Shown here: positions 27,480-35,992 of the stretch, in pieces
How the letters are laid out: every line of letters starts with the position of its first letter
Position numbering within the stretch: position 1 is the first letter of the stretch
Source of the DNA: Flavobacterium fluviale
GTDB taxonomy: Bacteria > Bacteroidota > Bacteroidia > Flavobacteriales > Flavobacteriaceae
DNA: 64,000 bases
Direction: 5' to 3'
Assembly: GCF_003312915.1 (NCBI RefSeq)
Contig: NZ_CP030261.1
Span: 4,774,001 to 4,838,000, forward strand
Made by a program: the position numbers and the translations under genes
The notes under the pieces: generated by a model
Database searches by the model: none
The model's input: the letters and a program-made list of their open reading frames with translations, nothing else
What the model was told of the DNA's origin: nothing

Positions 27480-27614
27480 ATTAGTTTTTAGTAGATAGTG
27501 CTTAGTACTTAGTAATTAGTTATTAGTAATTAGTTATTAGTACTTAGTCTTTAGTACTTAGTCTTTAGTACTTAGTCTTAGTACTTAGTCTTTAGTACTT
27601 AGTCTTTAGTGATT
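27480..27614. repeat. iterated-word array TTAGTACTTAG family, left arm
   Basis: Around fifteen near-copies of TTAGTAC/TTAGTCTTTAG/TTAGTTATTAG. It abuts the start codon of the AEC gene. The complementary arm is at 27751-27818. Flanking genes are divergent, which is unusual for a terminator-type element. Confidence 0.9.
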
Positions 27615-27718
27615 AGTAGTTTATTTTAGATCAATTTGTTAGGATTTAAATTAAAAATGACAACGCCTTTTTTGCTAAACATTTCTTTATACAATTAATG
27701 ATTTTACTAATTATTATG

Positions 27719-27726
27719 CAAAAGTA
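27719..27726 (-). promoter_or_regulatory. -7 element TACTTTTG on the minus strand
   Basis: Exact TAnnTTTG match between the two arms of the divergent repeat; the only good candidate for AEC transporter transcription, giving a leader of about 230 nt. Confidence 0.4.
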
Positions 27727-27750
27727 ATAATTACAAAGCATTAAAAAGCT

Positions 27751-27818
27751 CAACACTAATAACTAAGGAACAATAACTAAGGACCAATAACTAAGGACTA
27801 ATTACTAAAGACTAAAAA
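27751..27818. repeat. iterated-word array TTAGTACTTAG family, right arm
   Basis: Near-copies of ACTAATAACTAAGG and CAATAACTAAGGA, the reverse complement of the words at 27480-27614. It ends about 35 bases before the -7 element of the Rrf2 gene. Confidence 0.85.
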
Positions 27819-27853
27819 AAAGTTAAATTAGTTTTTTGCATTACAAAAAGATG

Positions 27854-27861
27854 TAAATTTG
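27854..27861 (+). promoter_or_regulatory. -7 promoter element of the Rrf2 gene, TAAATTTG
   Basis: Exact TAnnTTTG match, 20 bases before the start codon, directly overlapped by the operator-like motif that begins at 27860. Confidence 0.6.
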
Positions 27862-27877
27862 TAACATATTTTATTAC
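27860..27877 (+). promoter_or_regulatory. operator-like motif, copy 1
   Basis: TGTAACATATTTTATTAC; 17 of 18 bases match the motif at 28310-28327. Contains the imperfect dyad GTAAC...TTAC and overlaps the end of the -7 element and the likely transcription start, so binding would block initiation. Confidence 0.65.
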
Positions 27878-27880
27878 AGT

Positions 27881-28288
27881 ATGATTTCAGGTAAATTCGC
27901 CATAACGATTCACATTCTTACTTTGCTCCATAAATTCCCAAATGATTATTTGTCATCTGAGTTTATTGCGGGAAGTATTAATTTAAATCCTGTTTTGGTG
28001 CGAAAAGAAATTGCCAATTTAAAAGCCCATCATATTGTAGAAAGTAAAGAAGGAAAAAATGGCGGTACAAAATTGGCAGTTAATGCTGCTGAACTGACTT
28101 TAAAACAAATATTCGAAATGACATTTGAAACTATTGGTTTAGGTTTTGCTAAAAATCAGCCGAATCCTGATTGTCCGGTTGGAAAAAACATCAATCAGCA
28201 TTTGGAGAATTTATACAGCGAAATGAATCAGAAAGTAAGCGCACAGCTGGAGGGGATTTCATTGGAAGATTTTTCGAATCAATTTTAA
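27881..28288 (+). CDS. Rrf2 family transcriptional regulator
   Basis: 135 residues. The winged helix-turn-helix covers about residues 5-65 (SSEFIAGSINLNPVLVRKEIANLK as recognition region, then GKNGGTKLAV wing). A dimerisation helix follows (EMNQKVSAQLEGISLEDF). The single cysteine, in PNPDCPVGKNI near residue 107, is where other Rrf2 proteins hold an Fe-S ligand or redox thiol; with only one, a simple thiol sensor is likelier than a cluster. An 18-bp motif before this gene and before the next gene suggests it controls both. It resembles the YwnA branch. Confidence 0.88.
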   Translation: MISGKFAITIHILTLLHKFPNDYLSSEFIAGSINLNPVLVRKEIANLKAHHIVESKEGKNGGTKLAVNAAELTLKQIFEMTFETIGLGFAKNQPNPDCPVGKNINQHLENLYSEMNQKVSAQLEGISLEDFSNQF

Positions 28289-28309
28289 AACTATTTTTTT
28301 AACCTAAAC

Positions 28310-28327
28310 TGTAACATTTTTTATTAC
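28310..28327 (+). promoter_or_regulatory. operator-like motif, copy 2
   Basis: TGTAACATTTTTTATTAC, one base different from the copy at 27860-27877, in the 57-base gap between the regulator and the NAD(P)H-binding protein gene. Confidence 0.6.
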
Positions 28328-28345
28328 TAAATAAATTTATATATT

Positions 28346-28987
28346 ATGAAAATCGCAATTATCGGAGCAACAGGATTTGTTGGCTCAGCAATTTTAAACG
28401 AATTAGCAGATAGAAAACACGAAATTACTGCAATTGCAAGAACTCCAAAAGATACTGCAAACGCCACTTGGATTGCTGCAGATATTTTTAATGTTGATGC
28501 TTTGGCAGAAATTTTAAAAGGCCACGATACAATTATTAACGCTTACAATCCAGGCTGGACAAACCCAAACATTTACGATGACTTTTTAGCAGGTTCTAAA
28601 GCGATTCAAGAAGCCGTTAAAAAATCGGGTGTAAAACGTTTTATCACAATTGGTGGTGCAGGAAGTTTGTTTGTAGCGCCAGATTTACAAGCAGTTGATA
28701 CACCAAATTTTCCTAAAGAAATTTTCCCTGGTGCAAACGCCGCAAGACATTATTTAGATATTATTAAACAAGAAAAAGATTTAGATTGGGCATTTTTTAG
28801 TCCTGCTTTTGAAATGCATGCCGGAATTACAACAGGAAGAACAGGAAAATATCGTTTAGGATTAGAAAATCCAGTATTCAACGATGAACAAAGAAGTATT
28901 TTATCTGTAGAAGATTTAGCAGTTGTTATTGCTGACGAAACAGAAAATTCAAAACATCATCAAGTTAGATTTACAGCTGGATATTAA
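28346..28987 (+). CDS. NAD(P)H-binding protein, atypical SDR (YwnB-like)
   Basis: 213 residues with the nucleotide-binding start IAIIGATGFVGSAIL, GxxGxxG fold, followed by ITAIARTPKD and HDTIINAYNP, and the mid-protein RFITIGGAGSLFVAP. This is the NmrA-like / atypical short-chain dehydrogenase group of redox-sensing or flavin-reductase-like proteins; the classic YxxxK pair is not present. Directly downstream of the Rrf2 gene and preceded by the same operator-like motif, so probably part of its stress response regulon. Confidence 0.85.
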   Translation: MKIAIIGATGFVGSAILNELADRKHEITAIARTPKDTANATWIAADIFNVDALAEILKGHDTIINAYNPGWTNPNIYDDFLAGSKAIQEAVKKSGVKRFITIGGAGSLFVAPDLQAVDTPNFPKEIFPGANAARHYLDIIKQEKDLDWAFFSPAFEMHAGITTGRTGKYRLGLENPVFNDEQRSILSVEDLAVVIADETENSKHHQVRFTAGY

Positions 28988-28996
28988 TTTTTTTTA

Positions 28997-29132
28997 GCTA
29001 CGAATTACACGAATTATAACGAATTGTTTTTGTTCCTATTTATAGCAGCTAAGTTACTCATGTCATGCTTAGTGAAGTCGAAGGATGAAAAAAAAGCGTT
29101 AAAAATTAGAGGAAATTCGAGTAATTCGTGGC
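28997..29132. repeat. iterated-word inverted repeat, ACGAATT family, plus relic sequence
   Basis: GCTACGAATTACACGAATT (28997-29026) faces AATTCGAGTAATTCGTGGC (29114-29132). Between them lies GTCATGCTTAGTGAAGTCGAAGG-like sequence, a fragment that looks like one of the dispersed words seen elsewhere in Bacteroidota genomes. Confidence 0.6.
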
Positions 29133-29145
29133 AAACCTAACAGCA

Positions 29146-29184
29146 CAGTTTCAAAGGAACAATTGTCTTTTGAAACTGTTTTTG
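29146..29184 (+). terminator. terminator-like hairpin upstream of MeaB
   Basis: ACAGTTTCAAAG and CTTTTGAAACTGT form a stem followed by TTTTTG, about 160 bases downstream of the NAD(P)H-binding protein gene. Confidence 0.65.
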
Positions 29185-29217
29185 TTTTCTGTACTTTTAC
29201 AATACTAAAAAAGCATT

Positions 29218-30315
29218 TTGTCAAGTTTAAAGAAACAGTCGAGCAGCATTACTGAAAAAGCTGGAATTTCACCTCCCGAAATCACCAATGTTTCGGCTAT
29301 CAATCAAATCAAAAACAAACGCAGGCAACAGCCTTCTTCTGAAGAATTAATTAAAGGAATTTTAGGGGGCAGCAGAACTTCTTTAAGCCGTGCCATAACT
29401 TTAATTGAAAGCACCAATCCTGATCATTTTGAAAAAGCAAGCGAAGTTGTTCAAGGCTCTTTAAAACATGCAAATAAGTCTATTCGAATTGGAATTACAG
29501 GTGTTCCCGGCGTTGGAAAAAGTACTTTTATTGAAGCTTTCGGAAAACAACTTACTGCATTAGGAAAAAAAGTCGCAGTTCTTGCTGTTGATCCCAGCAG
29601 TTCGCTTTCGCATGGAAGTATCCTTGGCGATAAAACCCGAATGGAAGAATTGGTTAAAGATGAAAATGCTTTTATCAGACCCAGTGCGTCTGGGGAAACT
29701 TTGGGCGGTGTAGCGCGTAAAACAAGAGAAACAATTATTCTTTGTGAAGCTGCAGGTTTTGATACTATTATTATCGAAACGGTTGGCGTTGGCCAAAGTG
29801 AAACCGCGGTCCACAGTATGGTTGACTTTTTTCTTTTATTGAAAATATCTGGTGCCGGCGATGAACTTCAAGGCATTAAACGCGGTATTATGGAAATGGC
29901 AGATGCAATTGTAATCAATAAAGCGGACGGAGATAATATTAAAAAAGCAAATCAGGCAAAACTTGAATTTAATAGAGCTTTACATTTATTTCCGCCAAAA
30001 AAATCAAACTGGCAGCCAAGAGTTACTACTTGCAGCTCCCTGACAAAAGACGGAATTCCTGAAGTTTGGAATACTATTTCTGAATATTTTAAATTGACCC
30101 AAGAAAGTGGCTTCTTTCAAGAAAAAAGAAACGAACAAAATCATTTTTGGATGATGGAAACCATCAACGAACAGTTGAAACAAAACTTCTACAATCAGCC
30201 AGAAATTATTTCCCTTTTAGAACAAAATAAAAAAGCAGTGCTAAATAATGAAATTTCACCTTTTGCAGCTGCTTCTGAATTATTGAAATTGTATTTTAAT
30301 AAAGGTGCAAAGTAG
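29218..30315 (+). CDS. meaB: methylmalonyl-CoA mutase-associated GTPase
   Basis: 365 residues of the MeaB/ArgK G3E GTPase family. Walker A GVPGVGKST begins at residue 95, Walker B and Mg site VDPSS, switch III-like SGETLGGVARKT, and the base-recognition NKADG are visible. The protein gates cofactor delivery and protects adenosylcobalamin-dependent methylmalonyl-CoA mutase. The start is a TTG; there is no ATG in frame between the upstream hairpin and the conserved region, so a non-ATG start is needed (ATT one codon earlier is the only other option). The mutase is not in the window. The last codons and stop lie inside an iterated repeat. Confidence 0.93.
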   Translation: MSSLKKQSSSITEKAGISPPEITNVSAINQIKNKRRQQPSSEELIKGILGGSRTSLSRAITLIESTNPDHFEKASEVVQGSLKHANKSIRIGITGVPGVGKSTFIEAFGKQLTALGKKVAVLAVDPSSSLSHGSILGDKTRMEELVKDENAFIRPSASGETLGGVARKTRETIILCEAAGFDTIIIETVGVGQSETAVHSMVDFFLLLKISGAGDELQGIKRGIMEMADAIVINKADGDNIKKANQAKLEFNRALHLFPPKKSNWQPRVTTCSSLTKDGIPEVWNTISEYFKLTQESGFFQEKRNEQNHFWMMETINEQLKQNFYNQPEIISLLEQNKKAVLNNEISPFAAASELLKLYFNKGAK

Positions 30316-30391
30316 CAAAGGTTCAAAGGAACAAAGTTTTTTCTCCGTCTCTTTGAACCTTTGTGCCTTTGTAACTCTGAGCCTTTGACCC
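30302..30391. repeat. iterated-word inverted repeat, CAAAGGTTCAAAG family
   Basis: Left arm (30302-30337) GTGCAAAGTAGCAAAGGTTC, CAAAGGAACAAAG; right arm (30350-30391) CTTTGAACCTTTGTGCC, TTTGTAACTC, GCCTTTGACCC. Lies between convergent genes and includes the stop codon of meaB. Confidence 0.85.
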
Positions 30392-30392
30392 T

Positions 30393-32327
30393 TTATTTGC
30401 CCTTCAGCTTATACCTACTCTCCTTATATAAATTCCCCGCTGTGATAACATGTGCCAAAGCATCTTTTGCTAATTCTTCGTTTAATTTTACAGGAATTAA
30501 AGTAGTATCATTTTTAACTTCAAATTGTAACGGTTTTAAATTTGGCTGCATAATCACAACCTGATTTTCAACTCTAAAGGCATTTATATCATTAAACTGC
30601 ATAATTGCCCTTCCTTGAACTTTCGGATCTAGTTTGCTTAAATTTCTTCCCACCATTGGCGTTTCAAACGTAATTCCTAAATAACTTAATAATGTTGGCG
30701 GAATATCAATTTGACTTGCTAATCTGTTATAAACAGCTCCTTTTGAAACCCCTGGTCCCATAATAAAGGCTGGAATATGAAATTTATTTATGGGCACTAA
30801 ATTCTTACCATAAGTTCTGGTATTATGATCTGCAATTACAATAAAAATGGTGTTTTTAAAATAATCCTCTTTTTTAGCCAATTCGAAGAATTTTCCAATA
30901 GAGAAATCAGCATATTTCATCGCATTATTTACTGTCGCTGCTTTTTTATCGTAAGGTTTAATTCTTCCCGAAGGATATTCAAATGGTTCGTGATTTGAAG
31001 TTGAGAACATCAATGAGAAAAATGGCTTTTTACCTTTTGATTTAAAATATTGATTGGCTTTCGTCACCAAATCTTCATCAGAATAACCCCAAGTGCCTTT
31101 AAAAGCGTACTTATTTCCATCTGACTCAAAATCTGACTGGTCAATTATGTCAGTAAAACCATTTCCATTAAAGAATGATGCCATATTATCAAAATTTGCC
31201 ATTCCTCCATAAATGAAACTCGTATCGTAACCTTTGTGCTTTAAAGCATCTGCAAGAGTGAAAAATCCCTGCTGAGAATTTCCTAATCGAACAACACTTT
31301 CTGAGGGTGAAGGTAAAAATCCCGTTACAACAGCTTCGATACCGCGCACACTTCTGGTTCCTGTACAATACAAGTTGGTAAATAAAGTTCCTTCTTTTGA
31401 TAATTTATCAAATTCTGGAGTTAATGGTTTACCACCAAGGATTCCAACATATTCTGCCCCTAAACTTTCTTGTAAAAAGATGACCAAATTATAAGGTTTT
31501 TTCAACAATGAATCTGGCTGTTGTACATGCAGGAATGGAATTTCGGCATCTGTAAAATCATTTGGACCGGCGATCATATATTTTTTTACACGTGCAACAG
31601 CTTCGGCTTCATCCATTTTACCATACATTTTGGTGTTTCCTTCATTTTTTATAGAATATGCTGCGAAAGCAACTGTATAAAATGAATTCAACCCTAAAGT
31701 ATTAGTCAGCTGATCTGTTGAAAAAACAGCATTACTGGCATTTATAGGACGTTTTGAAGTTAAACTTGAACGTGCTCCAAAAAACAATAGGAAAGCAAGT
31801 AACGGAAATACCATCAATTTGAATTTATACTCCGTACTCGTGGTGTGAAAATATTTCTGACCTTTTTTGAAAGCAAAATAAATCACAATTCCTAAAATCA
31901 GAAAAGTAATAATTATAGAAGTCAGGTAGCTTTTTAAAAGCATTCCAACCACTTCTTTTGGATAAATAAGATAATCTAAGAAAATCTTATTGGGTCTTGT
32001 ATCGTACTGCTTTATAAAATCTGGAGAAGCTAATTCTACAAAAAGGATAAAAAACAGAAACAAGAAACTGTAAATTACAAGAAACTTATTGGTGAATTTA
32101 ATCCATTTATTGGGCAAAAATGTAATCAATAAAGCGGGCAGAAAAGACAAATAACAAAGTAAAATTAAATCCATTCGAAGCCCGATTGGAAAAATATACC
32201 AGAAATTTTGAGTCTCTGCTACCCTTTCTTTAAAAAGGAAAAATAAAAAGATTCGGCTTAAAGTAGTGATCAATAAACCGGCTGCTATAAAATTAAATAT
32301 AGGTTTTAAAAAACTTAATTTTTTCAT
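30393..32327 (-). CDS. LTA synthase-like sulfatase-fold phosphotransferase
   Basis: 644 residues: five membrane helices (to about residue 190), a linker, then a sulfatase/alkaline phosphatase-fold domain outside the membrane (about 275-600). Metal and catalytic residues are seen in LQESLGAEYVG (Glu287), the CTGTRSVRGIEAV segment (Thr near 322-324 as nucleophile) and IFIVIADHNTR. Members transfer phosphoglycerol or phosphoethanolamine to lipids or glycans; since this organism should have no teichoic acid, modification of lipid A, capnine-like lipids or periplasmic glucans is more likely. Acceptor is unknown. It lies 32 bases downstream of a small acidic protein gene. Confidence 0.85.
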   Translation of the reverse strand: MKKLSFLKPIFNFIAAGLLITTLSRIFLFFLFKERVAETQNFWYIFPIGLRMDLILLCYLSFLPALLITFLPNKWIKFTNKFLVIYSFLFLFFILFVELASPDFIKQYDTRPNKIFLDYLIYPKEVVGMLLKSYLTSIIITFLILGIVIYFAFKKGQKYFHTTSTEYKFKLMVFPLLAFLLFFGARSSLTSKRPINASNAVFSTDQLTNTLGLNSFYTVAFAAYSIKNEGNTKMYGKMDEAEAVARVKKYMIAGPNDFTDAEIPFLHVQQPDSLLKKPYNLVIFLQESLGAEYVGILGGKPLTPEFDKLSKEGTLFTNLYCTGTRSVRGIEAVVTGFLPSPSESVVRLGNSQQGFFTLADALKHKGYDTSFIYGGMANFDNMASFFNGNGFTDIIDQSDFESDGNKYAFKGTWGYSDEDLVTKANQYFKSKGKKPFFSLMFSTSNHEPFEYPSGRIKPYDKKAATVNNAMKYADFSIGKFFELAKKEDYFKNTIFIVIADHNTRTYGKNLVPINKFHIPAFIMGPGVSKGAVYNRLASQIDIPPTLLSYLGITFETPMVGRNLSKLDPKVQGRAIMQFNDINAFRVENQVVIMQPNLKPLQFEVKNDTTLIPVKLNEELAKDALAHVITAGNLYKESRYKLKGK

Positions 32328-32359
32328 TAGAGAATATAATGTTTTTTACTGCGCAGTCT

Positions 32360-32587
32360 TTATTCTTCGTAACGGTTTACTTCGCGATCGTAGAAATCAT
32401 TTGCTTTTTCGATCAAGCTTTCCATTTCTGCATTTAATTCCGCTTCATCTAAATCTTCTGGTTCTTCTAAAAATTCTACCTCATCATCTTTTAAATTAAT
32501 GATAAATCTTGGGTAATCAAGGTGAATGATAAAGATATCGTCTGGAAAATCTGTATTATCTCCGAGTAAAAATTTAGGTAATTCCAT
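32360..32587 (-). CDS. small acidic protein of unknown function
   Basis: 75 residues, MELPKFLLGDNTDFPDDIF, with a beta-strand start and a very acidic helical end (EEPEDLDEAELNAEMES). No signal peptide and no recognised domain. It lies between the MATE exporter gene (43 bases upstream) and the LTA synthase-like gene on the same strand and looks like a real, translated gene because of its position and codon use. Confidence 0.7.
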   Translation of the reverse strand: MELPKFLLGDNTDFPDDIFIIHLDYPRFIINLKDDEVEFLEEPEDLDEAELNAEMESLIEKANDFYDREVNRYEE

Positions 32588-32630
32588 ATTTATTTTGTTT
32601 TATTAATTGTTATTTATATTGGATTCAAAT

Positions 32631-34016
32631 TTAGGTATTTGAAACCGATTTTGTTATTAATCTCCTTGTTAAGTAATGAAAGCGGATGTAAAGTAAAATA
32701 GCCGCTGTAGTTAAACCTGCCAAAAGTCCAATCCAGACTCCCTGCGCTTTTAATTCTGTATGTTCTCCTAAATAATAAGATATCGGAAAACCAATAATCC
32801 AATAGGCAGCAAAAGTAATATACATTGGAATTTTAACATCCTGCAAACCACGTAATGCACCTAGAACTACGACTTGAATTCCGTCAGAAATTTGAAAAAC
32901 CGCTGCGATTAAAAGTAATTTTGATGCGATACTTATTACTTCTTCGTTATCCAAAATTTGTCCTGTATTTTCCATATTCAAAAAGATATACGGCAGATAA
33001 TCATGAAAAATAATAAAGAATATTGCAAAAACTGTTTCTAGTATAATGGCAAGCAAGAAAATAGATCTCGCTACAACTATCAGTTTTTTATAATCCATTA
33101 AACCTCTTTGATTACTAACTCGAATCATCGAAGTTACACTTAATCCCATTGCAAACATAAAAGTCATCGATGCGAGACTCAAAGCAATTTGATTGGCTGC
33201 CTGACTCGTTTTTCCGATATTACCGCAAAGCCAGATAGAAGCCGTAAATAATACCACTTCGAAAAGCATCTGCATAGCCGATGGAAATCCGATACTAATG
33301 ATTTTTTTAATTGTTGATTTCTTGATTTCGTCGAAACTAAAGTTTTTAAAGAATCGTTTTAAATCATTTCTTCTTGAAAGCATAATATGCATGAACATCA
33401 CCAAAAATATTCTAGAAATTACGGTACCAAGTGCCGCGCCAATAATTCCCATTTTCGGAAAAATCCAAATTCCGTAAATCAAAACATAATTAATACCTAC
33501 GTGAAGCACGTTTGCCATTACCATTGCATACATCGAATATTTGGTCATCGACATTCCGTCTGCAAACTGTTTATATCCTTGATACATTATTAGCGGAATC
33601 AACGAAAAAGCTACCCAGCCTAAATATGGTTTTGCCAGCACAATTACATCTGCAGGCTGTTCCAATAATTCCATAATTGGTTTTGCAAACATAATTACTC
33701 CAAAAAGAAATAATCCTAAAATGGTACAAAGGAATAAACCGTGGTGAAATGCAGAACGAATTTTATCGTCATTTTTTTCTGCATCTCCCTCTGCAACAAT
33801 TGGTGTAATTGCTGTTGAAAATCCAATTCCAAGAGACATTGCAATGAAAATCATACTGTTACCAAGAGAAACCGCGGCAAGTTCTGTACTTCCCAATTTA
33901 CCCACCATAATATTATCGACTATACCGATTAAAGTATGGCCGACCATTCCTAAAATAATAGGATATGCTAGTCTTAAATTATACGAAAACTCTCTGGTGT
34001 ACTGCTTTAAATTCAC
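32631..34016 (-). CDS. MATE family multidrug exporter
   Basis: 461 residues with twelve membrane helices in two similar halves, starting NLRLAYPIILGMVGHTLIGIVDNIMVGKLG and a matching second-half entry at FPSAMQMLFEVVLFTASIWLC. The pattern is the NorM branch, which exports cationic drugs or dyes in exchange for Na+ or H+. No regulator lies next to it. Length is typical of the family. Confidence 0.92.
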   Translation of the reverse strand: MNLKQYTREFSYNLRLAYPIILGMVGHTLIGIVDNIMVGKLGSTELAAVSLGNSMIFIAMSLGIGFSTAITPIVAEGDAEKNDDKIRSAFHHGLFLCTILGLFLFGVIMFAKPIMELLEQPADVIVLAKPYLGWVAFSLIPLIMYQGYKQFADGMSMTKYSMYAMVMANVLHVGINYVLIYGIWIFPKMGIIGAALGTVISRIFLVMFMHIMLSRRNDLKRFFKNFSFDEIKKSTIKKIISIGFPSAMQMLFEVVLFTASIWLCGNIGKTSQAANQIALSLASMTFMFAMGLSVTSMIRVSNQRGLMDYKKLIVVARSIFLLAIILETVFAIFFIIFHDYLPYIFLNMENTGQILDNEEVISIASKLLLIAAVFQISDGIQVVVLGALRGLQDVKIPMYITFAAYWIIGFPISYYLGEHTELKAQGVWIGLLAGLTTAAILLYIRFHYLTRRLITKSVSNT

Positions 34017-34206
34017 TTGTAATCAATTTTAGTCGGCAAAGATAATCAGAAGCTTCGAATTCTATCCTATTAATAAAAATATAAGGTATTATTAAGGGTA
34101 AAATAAGCATACCATAATATTATATAACGATTTTTAAAAATTATATAACAAGCTCAAAAGTGCTCTATTTTACTTTTACATCATTAATAATTCAAAATTA
34201 TAAGCC

Positions 34207-34728
34207 ATGAAAAAATTACAGATTATTTGCCTAGCTGCTTTTGCTTTTTTATTCTCTAACACAACTTTTGCTCAAGAAACAGAAGCAACAAATTACGATC
34301 AAGGATTTAGATTAGGATTTGGAGTAAATGGAGGACTTCCAACAGACAACGATTACGACTGGGCTCTTGGCGGAGACGTTCGTTTACAATATGACCTTTC
34401 TAAAAAGACATCATTAACCTTAACAACAGGATTTACTAATTTATTTAACGGTAAAAAAGATGCCGCTGGAAATGACATAAAAGATCTTGGATTTATTCCA
34501 GCTAAAGCAGGTTTTAAAGCCTTTGTTTTAAAAGATCAATTTTATGTGCTAGGAGAACTGGGTGCTGGTTTTGCTGTAACAAATGGTTACAATAACACTA
34601 CTTTTTTATGGGCGCCAGGAATTGGATATGCCAATAAATACATCGACTTAAGTGTTCGTTACGAAGATTATCATGATTTTAGAACCAACCAAGTAGCACT
34701 TCGTGTTGCATACGGTTTTAAACTTTAA
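34207..34728 (+). CDS. outer membrane beta-barrel protein
   Basis: 173 residues with signal peptide (AFLFSNTTFA-QE). The rest is a small eight-stranded barrel pattern: alternating aromatic and glycine strands (GFRLGFGVNGG, LQYDLSKKTSLTLTTGFTN, FYVLGELGAGFAV, LSVRYEDYHDF), ending in an aromatic-rich strand VALRVAYGFKL. Resembles OmpW/OmpX-like or opacity-type barrels. Function unknown; likely surface integrity. Confidence 0.8.
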   Translation: MKKLQIICLAAFAFLFSNTTFAQETEATNYDQGFRLGFGVNGGLPTDNDYDWALGGDVRLQYDLSKKTSLTLTTGFTNLFNGKKDAAGNDIKDLGFIPAKAGFKAFVLKDQFYVLGELGAGFAVTNGYNNTTFLWAPGIGYANKYIDLSVRYEDYHDFRTNQVALRVAYGFKL

Positions 34729-34763
34729 AAAATAGGTTTAATTTATTATTTTGTTTTTGGTAA

Positions 34764-34797
34764 AAACCCGACAGCTCGCATAGTCTGTCGGGTTTTT
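34764..34797. terminator. terminator hairpin 1, ACCCGACAG
   Basis: AAACCCGACAG and its complement around a 10-base loop, followed by a run of T; lies after the barrel gene and before the convergent PPK2 gene. Confidence 0.85.
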
Positions 34798-34828
34798 TAT
34801 TTTATAAAATCTATTCATACCAAAATTA

Positions 34829-34858
34829 AACCCGACAGATTTTAAAAACCTGTCGGGT
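34829..34858. terminator. hairpin 2, second copy of ACCCGACAG
   Basis: The same stem word as in the hairpin 65 bases upstream (ACCCGACAG ... CTGTCGGGT). The two hairpins are in series and could pair across each other. Further downstream ATTATCTAATT is also repeated. Confidence 0.65.
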
Positions 34859-34908
34859 CTGTACGTTAGAAAAATTATCTAATTGACACATTTTCAAATT
34901 ATCTAATT

Positions 34909-35796
34909 TTAACTCTTCTCCAAAGTCTTTTTGTACGTATCAAAATTGTCTTTAATTTCTTTAGCTAATTCTGGAACCTGAATATCGGTATATTGTTTCA
35001 TTTCTTCCCAAATAATTTTAGCCACAATATAACGCGCCATATCTTTATCATCTGCTGGAACTACATACCAAGGTGCGTGTTCTTTTGACGTTTCATTAAT
35101 CGCTTCTTCATAATATTGCTGATATTCATCCCAATGTTCGCGTTCTTTAAGATCGCCTGGAGAAAATTTCCAATTGTGTTTTCCTTGTTCCAAACGGCGC
35201 AGTAAACGACTTTTTTGTTCATCTTTACTTAAGTGCAGAAAAAACTTCATAACGATAGTTCCATTTTCTGCAACATGTTTTTCGAAATTATTGATTTGTT
35301 CAATTCTGTTCTTCCAAAATTTCGGTTTAATATCGTCAACCGAATTAATTCCCGGCAAATTCTCCGCCATAATAAATTCTGGATGCACTCTCGTAACCAA
35401 AACATTTTCGTAATGCGTTCTGTTAAAAATCGCGAATTTCCCTTTTTCGGGCAGAGCAATATAATGGCGCCATAAATAATCATGTTCCAATTCGGTTGAA
35501 TTTGGTGTTTTAAAACTATGCACCACCACCCCGCGCGGATTGAATTCTTTAAAAACTTCCCGAATCAAACTGTCTTTTCCAGAAGTATCCATTCCCTGCA
35601 GACATATTAAAACCGCATACTTATTGTGCGCATACATTACATCCTGCAAATCGCTCAATTTTGCCTGAACTTTATCTAGTTTTTCTTCTTTTTCATCATC
35701 ATCCGCATCAATATTTAATAATGTCGGAAGCTTCTTTAATTTTATTTTATCTACAACTTTAAAATCTTTTGGGTCTATTGACTTCATATTTTCCAA
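34909..35796 (-). CDS. polyphosphate kinase 2 family protein
   Basis: 295 residues of the PPK2 fold. Walker A GMDTSGKDS is at 68-76, an arginine-rich lid occurs in SRLLRRLEQGKHNWKFSPGD, and HYENVLVTRVHPE is a family motif. PPK2 enzymes phosphorylate nucleoside mono- or diphosphates with polyphosphate; the single-domain size and spacing match class III or I, acting on both ADP and AMP or mainly on nucleoside diphosphates. A second in-frame ATG lies three codons inside. Divergent from the next gene across the dispersed element. Confidence 0.92.
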   Translation of the reverse strand: MENMKSIDPKDFKVVDKIKLKKLPTLLNIDADDDEKEEKLDKVQAKLSDLQDVMYAHNKYAVLICLQGMDTSGKDSLIREVFKEFNPRGVVVHSFKTPNSTELEHDYLWRHYIALPEKGKFAIFNRTHYENVLVTRVHPEFIMAENLPGINSVDDIKPKFWKNRIEQINNFEKHVAENGTIVMKFFLHLSKDEQKSRLLRRLEQGKHNWKFSPGDLKEREHWDEYQQYYEEAINETSKEHAPWYVVPADDKDMARYIVAKIIWEEMKQYTDIQVPELAKEIKDNFDTYKKTLEKS

Positions 35797-35816
35797 TTTT
35801 ATATCATAAATATACT

Positions 35817-35969
35817 ACTTTTACGAAGCATATTCCTGCTATTCATTGCAATACTTTTCAATAAATTGCTTTTTTCCAAAGCCATAACAAGAGCTTCCGC
35901 TGGTCGCTTTGTTCTGTCAGGAAAAAATGCAATTTCTTTTCAAAGTATTTTCATTGCTATCAGGGCTAG
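35817..35969 (-). repeat. dispersed ~150-bp element, copy 2 (reverse orientation)
   Basis: The complement begins near TAGCCCTGATAGCAATGAAA and contains the same GCGACCAGCGGAAGCTC core as copy 1 at 23262-23410; the tail also aligns (AATGAATAGCAGGAATATGC against AATGAAAAGCTGGATCAGCT). It fills nearly all of the space between the divergent PPK2 and DUF6929-like genes and so must contain or replace their promoters. Confidence 0.75.
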
Positions 35970-35992
35970 GCACTTATTTCAAAACAACATTC

